From Moraxella canis (GTDB lineage Bacteria > Pseudomonadota > Gammaproteobacteria > Pseudomonadales > Moraxellaceae), in the NCBI RefSeq assembly GCF_002014965.1, contig NZ_MUXT01000010.1, positions 1 through 49,806 on the forward strand: a stretch of 49,806 nt of DNA, in the 5' to 3' direction. Of this stretch, positions 48,585 to 49,806 are shown piece by piece (the stretch's first letter is position 1; each line of letters opens with the position of its first letter). Both the position numbers and the translations under genes were made by a program. Under the pieces are notes generated by a model, which was given only the letters and a program-made list of their open reading frames with translations, was not told where the DNA came from and ran no database searches.

Positions 48585-49394
48585 ATGTCAGAAATTCAAA
48601 AGCCTGAAACGCATACCGTATCAAATGAGCCTGAACATGATGGCATCACCTTTGAGGTGATTGAGCCTGAACATTCAGGCGGCAAGCGCACCATGACATC
48701 TGGGGTTTATTTGGTGCCAAACCTCATCACGACACTGTCATTGTTTTCAGGATTTTATTCCATTCTTTTAAGTACTAGCGGAGACTACCATCGTGCCGGT
48801 TTAGCGATTTTCGTTTCTGCTTTCTTAGATGGCATGGATGGACGAGCCGCACGTCTGCTTAACGCCCAAAGCCCCTTTGGTGAACAATATGACTCATTGG
48901 CAGATTGCATTGCATTTGGTCTGGCGCCAGCAATTTTAATCTATAGTTTTGCTTTGGAGCCGCTGGGTCGATTTGGTATGGCGTGTGCATTTGTGTATGC
49001 AGCTTGTGCAGCATTTCGCTTGGCGCGATTTAATGTCCAAATTGATGTTGTCGATAAAAAATACTTTATTGGATTGGCAAGCCCATTGGCAGCGCTTTTG
49101 GTTGCCTGCTCGGTATTGGTCGCCTTAAAATATACCGCCCCAATCACAGATACGGCGACAGCCTTGACTTGGTTTTTTGCTTTATGGGTCATTGCCTGTG
49201 GCATATTGATGGTCAGTAATATCAAATATTACTCCTTTAAAGAATTTGACAAGCGTAAAGTGCCTTTTGTGGTGCTATTATTGGCGGTATTGGTCTTTGG
49301 TATTGTGCTTTATGACATTCCTGTGGGCTTGCTTGCAATTGGCGTAGCCTATGCATTATCAGGGTTTGTGACCACACTGCGTAAAAAATTCTAA
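48585..49394 (+). CDS. pssA: CDP-diacylglycerol--serine O-phosphatidyltransferase
   Basis: PssA makes phosphatidylserine, the precursor of phosphatidylethanolamine, at the membrane. The 269-residue protein has a polar N-terminus of about 40 residues, then about eight hydrophobic helices. The CDP-alcohol phosphotransferase motif DG-x2-AR-x8-G-x3-D-x3-D is complete: Asp85, Gly86, Ala89, Arg90, Gly99, Asp103 and Asp107. This is the membrane (type II, Bacillus-like) enzyme, not the peripheral E. coli type. An AAAGGG site precedes the ATG. Confidence 0.95.
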   Translation: MSEIQKPETHTVSNEPEHDGITFEVIEPEHSGGKRTMTSGVYLVPNLITTLSLFSGFYSILLSTSGDYHRAGLAIFVSAFLDGMDGRAARLLNAQSPFGEQYDSLADCIAFGLAPAILIYSFALEPLGRFGMACAFVYAACAAFRLARFNVQIDVVDKKYFIGLASPLAALLVACSVLVALKYTAPITDTATALTWFFALWVIACGILMVSNIKYYSFKEFDKRKVPFVVLLLAVLVFGIVLYDIPVGLLAIGVAYALSGFVTTLRKKF

Positions 49395-49422
49395 AAATTT
49401 TCAAAATTTTTGAAAAAAGTGC

Positions 49423-49450
49423 TTGACGCTAAGAAAATTTAGCGTATAAT
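49423..49450 (+). promoter_or_regulatory. rRNA-type promoter P1 with UP element and spacer palindrome
   Basis: TTGACG (49423-49428) and TATAAT (49445-49450) have a 16-bp spacer. An A/T-tract-rich stretch at 49383-49420 upstream looks like an UP element. The discriminator AGCCCTC after the -10 box is rather G+C rich, as in stringently controlled promoters. The spacer is almost entirely a palindrome, CGCTAA-N6-TTAGCG (49427-49444). Confidence 0.75.
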
Positions 49451-49519
49451 AGCCCTCATTGATTGCAGCGATGACTTATTAATTAAAAAATCATCATGCA
49501 AAACAACCAAACAAAAAGC

Positions 49520-49547
49520 TTGACTTCAAAACATCCCATGTTATAAT
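49520..49547 (+). promoter_or_regulatory. rRNA-type promoter P2
   Basis: TTGACT (49520-49525) and TATAAT (49542-49547) have a 16-bp spacer. Tandem strong promoters about 100 bp apart fit an rRNA operon. Confidence 0.7.
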
Positions 49548-49806
49548 GGTCAGCTCAGGTTAATCAGACGATGATTAACACACTATTTAAAATCCAAACT
49601 AAAGAACAACTTGTGTGGATTTTTGTCAATACAAGATACTTAAAAAGATAATCATTTATTGATACTGTTTACTTATCTTAAGTCAGGCAAAAATACTCAA
49701 AGTTAATTCATTAACACGATGAGCAGATATTGAAATATATATCATTTGCTAGTAAGTACGATAAATGAGCCAACATTAAAGTCCAATCAAACAGCTTTGT
49801 TTGACT
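49548..49806 (+). other. probable rRNA operon leader (5' of 16S rRNA), cut by the window end
   Basis: No reading frame is seen. The stretch has a perfect hairpin GTTAATCA-gacga-TGATTAAC (49559-49579), then AAAGAACAACTTGTGTGG, similar to leader and spacer sequences around 16S genes in related bacteria. Longer complementary arms follow (ACTTAA-AAAGATAA against TTATCTTAAGT), and an imperfect hairpin lies at the very end. The 16S gene itself has not begun by 49806. The assignment rests on the promoters and these elements. Confidence 0.6.

Overview
This window is core chromosome of a gammaproteobacterium. The gene content and order point to the family Moraxellaceae, probably Moraxella or a close relative. 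The grounds are: tRNA-Trp-secE-nusG-rplKAJL-rpoBC in order; a condensin-type SMC rather than MukBEF; a catalytic-domain-only BirA next to a type III pantothenate kinase (coaX); a DUF1328 mini-protein; a periplasmic ferric-binding protein system; and moderately AT-rich DNA with strong TATAAT-type promoters. The species assignment is inference. I found no prophage, insertion sequence, transposase, CRISPR array or toxin-antitoxin pair.

Layout. 1-12.6 kb is the translation/transcription superoperon: tRNA-Trp, secE, nusG, rplK, rplA, a structured L10 leader, rplJ, rplL, an attenuator-like spacer, rpoB, an intercistronic hairpin, rpoC and a terminator. 12.7-15.5 kb has serA and glutathione reductase. 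15.6-19.4 kb has nagZ (minus), the tail-specific protease prc (plus) and a 52-residue DUF1328 protein (minus). 19.6-24.1 kb has tRNA-Phe, a TSUP exporter, birA-coaX, a MAPEG/OsmC pair and rppH. 24.1-31.6 kb has smc, the rpsB-tsf operon with an S2-type leader, pyrE and gshB. 31.7-36.0 kb is a partial division/cell-wall cluster, murG-murC-ddl, followed by a YgjP-like metallopeptidase instead of ftsQ. 36.0-39.9 kb is the peroxide module: oxyR divergent from ahpC, then a YdcH-like gene, then ahpF. 40-44.7 kb has a YdcZ-like membrane protein, iscX, and ferric uptake genes with fbpA divergent from fbpB-fbpC across a Fur box. 44.7-49.4 kb has dapE, a DUF4300-like lipoprotein, a PHD/EGLN-like 2-oxoglutarate oxygenase, rlmJ and pssA. 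The last 400 bases look like the promoter and leader region of an rRNA operon whose 16S gene would lie just past the window.

The genes form several working groups. Most are growth-rate-controlled translation and transcription machinery. A thiol/peroxide defence set is spread across the window (gor, gshB, MAPEG, OsmC, oxyR, ahpC, ahpF). Others serve peptidoglycan synthesis and recycling (murG, murC, ddl, nagZ, dapE, prc) and iron supply (fbpABC, iscX).

The observations most worth a second look are: a small dioxygenase carrying the signature segments of the HIF prolyl-hydroxylase (PHD2/EGLN) family, in an apparent operon with a lipoprotein that has a papain-like Cys/His arrangement; a palindrome placed exactly between the -35 and -10 boxes of the rRNA-type promoter; a 34-bp perfect palindrome at the predicted start of the rplJL transcript; a U-U mismatch in the tRNA-Phe acceptor stem; and unusual gene order at fbp and murG-murC-ddl. 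All calls come from reading the sequence; no database search was run.
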